NCBI GenBank assembly: GCA_017632755.1
Contig: JAGBQU010000191.1
Span: forward strand, 1 to 7,749
Source of the DNA: Lachnospiraceae bacterium
Lineage (GTDB): Bacteria; Bacillota_A; Clostridia; Lachnospirales; Lachnospiraceae
DNA length: 7,749 nucleotides
Reading direction: 5' to 3'
Position numbers and translations under genes: made by a program. The notes under the pieces are model-generated. The model was not told the DNA's origin, did not search any database, and saw nothing but the letters and a program-made list of their open reading frames with translations. Of the stretch, positions 7,600-7,749 are shown piece by piece; position 1 is the first letter of the stretch; each line of letters starts with the position of its first letter.

Positions 7600-7749
7600 A
7601 GAAAAACTTGATAAAGGCAGCTGTGGCAGTCGTTGTCTTTTTTGTGGCATTGATTCTTTCCGATATGCTTATGAATCAGAAAAACTCCAACATGACGGTG
7701 GAGATGGGAAAGGCGACACTTCCCATCGTCAGCATCGCTAAGCAGGGAA
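7596..7749 (+). CDS. Membrane-anchored protein of unknown function (partial)
   Basis: Only the first 51 codons are inside the window. ATG 7596 overlaps the methyltransferase stop as ATGA and has a strong AAGGAG site (7583-7588) seven bases upstream, so translation is very likely coupled. The N-terminus is MKKNLIK followed by a hydrophobic stretch (about 8-22), which fits an uncleaved signal anchor or signal peptide. It is followed by a polar region, NQKNSNMTVEMGKATLPIVS, so the bulk of the protein is probably outside the membrane. I do not recognise the family with confidence. A short out-of-phase reading frame over the same bases (7529-7741) is a shadow. Confidence 0.8.
   Translation, partial: MKKNLIKAAVAVVVFFVALILSDMLMNQKNSNMTVEMGKATLPIVSIAKQG

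Overview
The window looks like a chromosomal segment from an anaerobic Bacillota bacterium, most likely a member of the Lachnospiraceae (Clostridia). This rests on the F-type ATP synthase gene order and protein sequences, on small downstream proteins of a type I associate with that family, and on hairpin-rich intergenic repeats. The placement is from memory of protein families, not from a search. All genes are on the + strand.

Positions 1-4441 hold the distal part of an ATP synthase (F1 sector) operon in the classic order: the end of atpH (delta), then atpA (alpha), atpG (gamma), atpD (beta) and atpC (epsilon). Spacers are short except for 71 bases between atpG and atpD, which contain a small hairpin. 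The membrane-sector genes should lie upstream, outside the window, so the coupling ion (H+ or Na+) cannot be read here. A strong intrinsic terminator at 4475-4515 closes the operon.

Positions 4442-4744 (303 bases) carry no convincing gene but are unusually structured. They hold the terminator, a near-perfect 35-base palindrome, two small hairpins, a set of helices that can fold into an almost fully paired four-way junction (4589-4654), and further weak hairpins.

Positions 4745-7749 are a looser accessory region. It contains a 127-residue uncharacterised protein, an AT-rich integral-membrane acyltransferase (acyltransferase-3 family), a class I SAM-dependent methyltransferase with the DFGCGKSYLT and PCCQHE signatures, and the start of a membrane-anchored protein that overlaps the methyltransferase stop by four bases. 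Two nearly identical 39/40-base elements (5161-5199 and 6291-6330) sit just upstream of the acyltransferase and of the methyltransferase. Each combines a dyad with a GAGA loop and a good extended -10 promoter, so the acyltransferase gene is bracketed by direct repeats that may also supply its promoter and that of the next gene. This repeat pair and the structured post-operon spacer are the most interesting parts of the window. I see no evidence for a complete new defence or mobile system.
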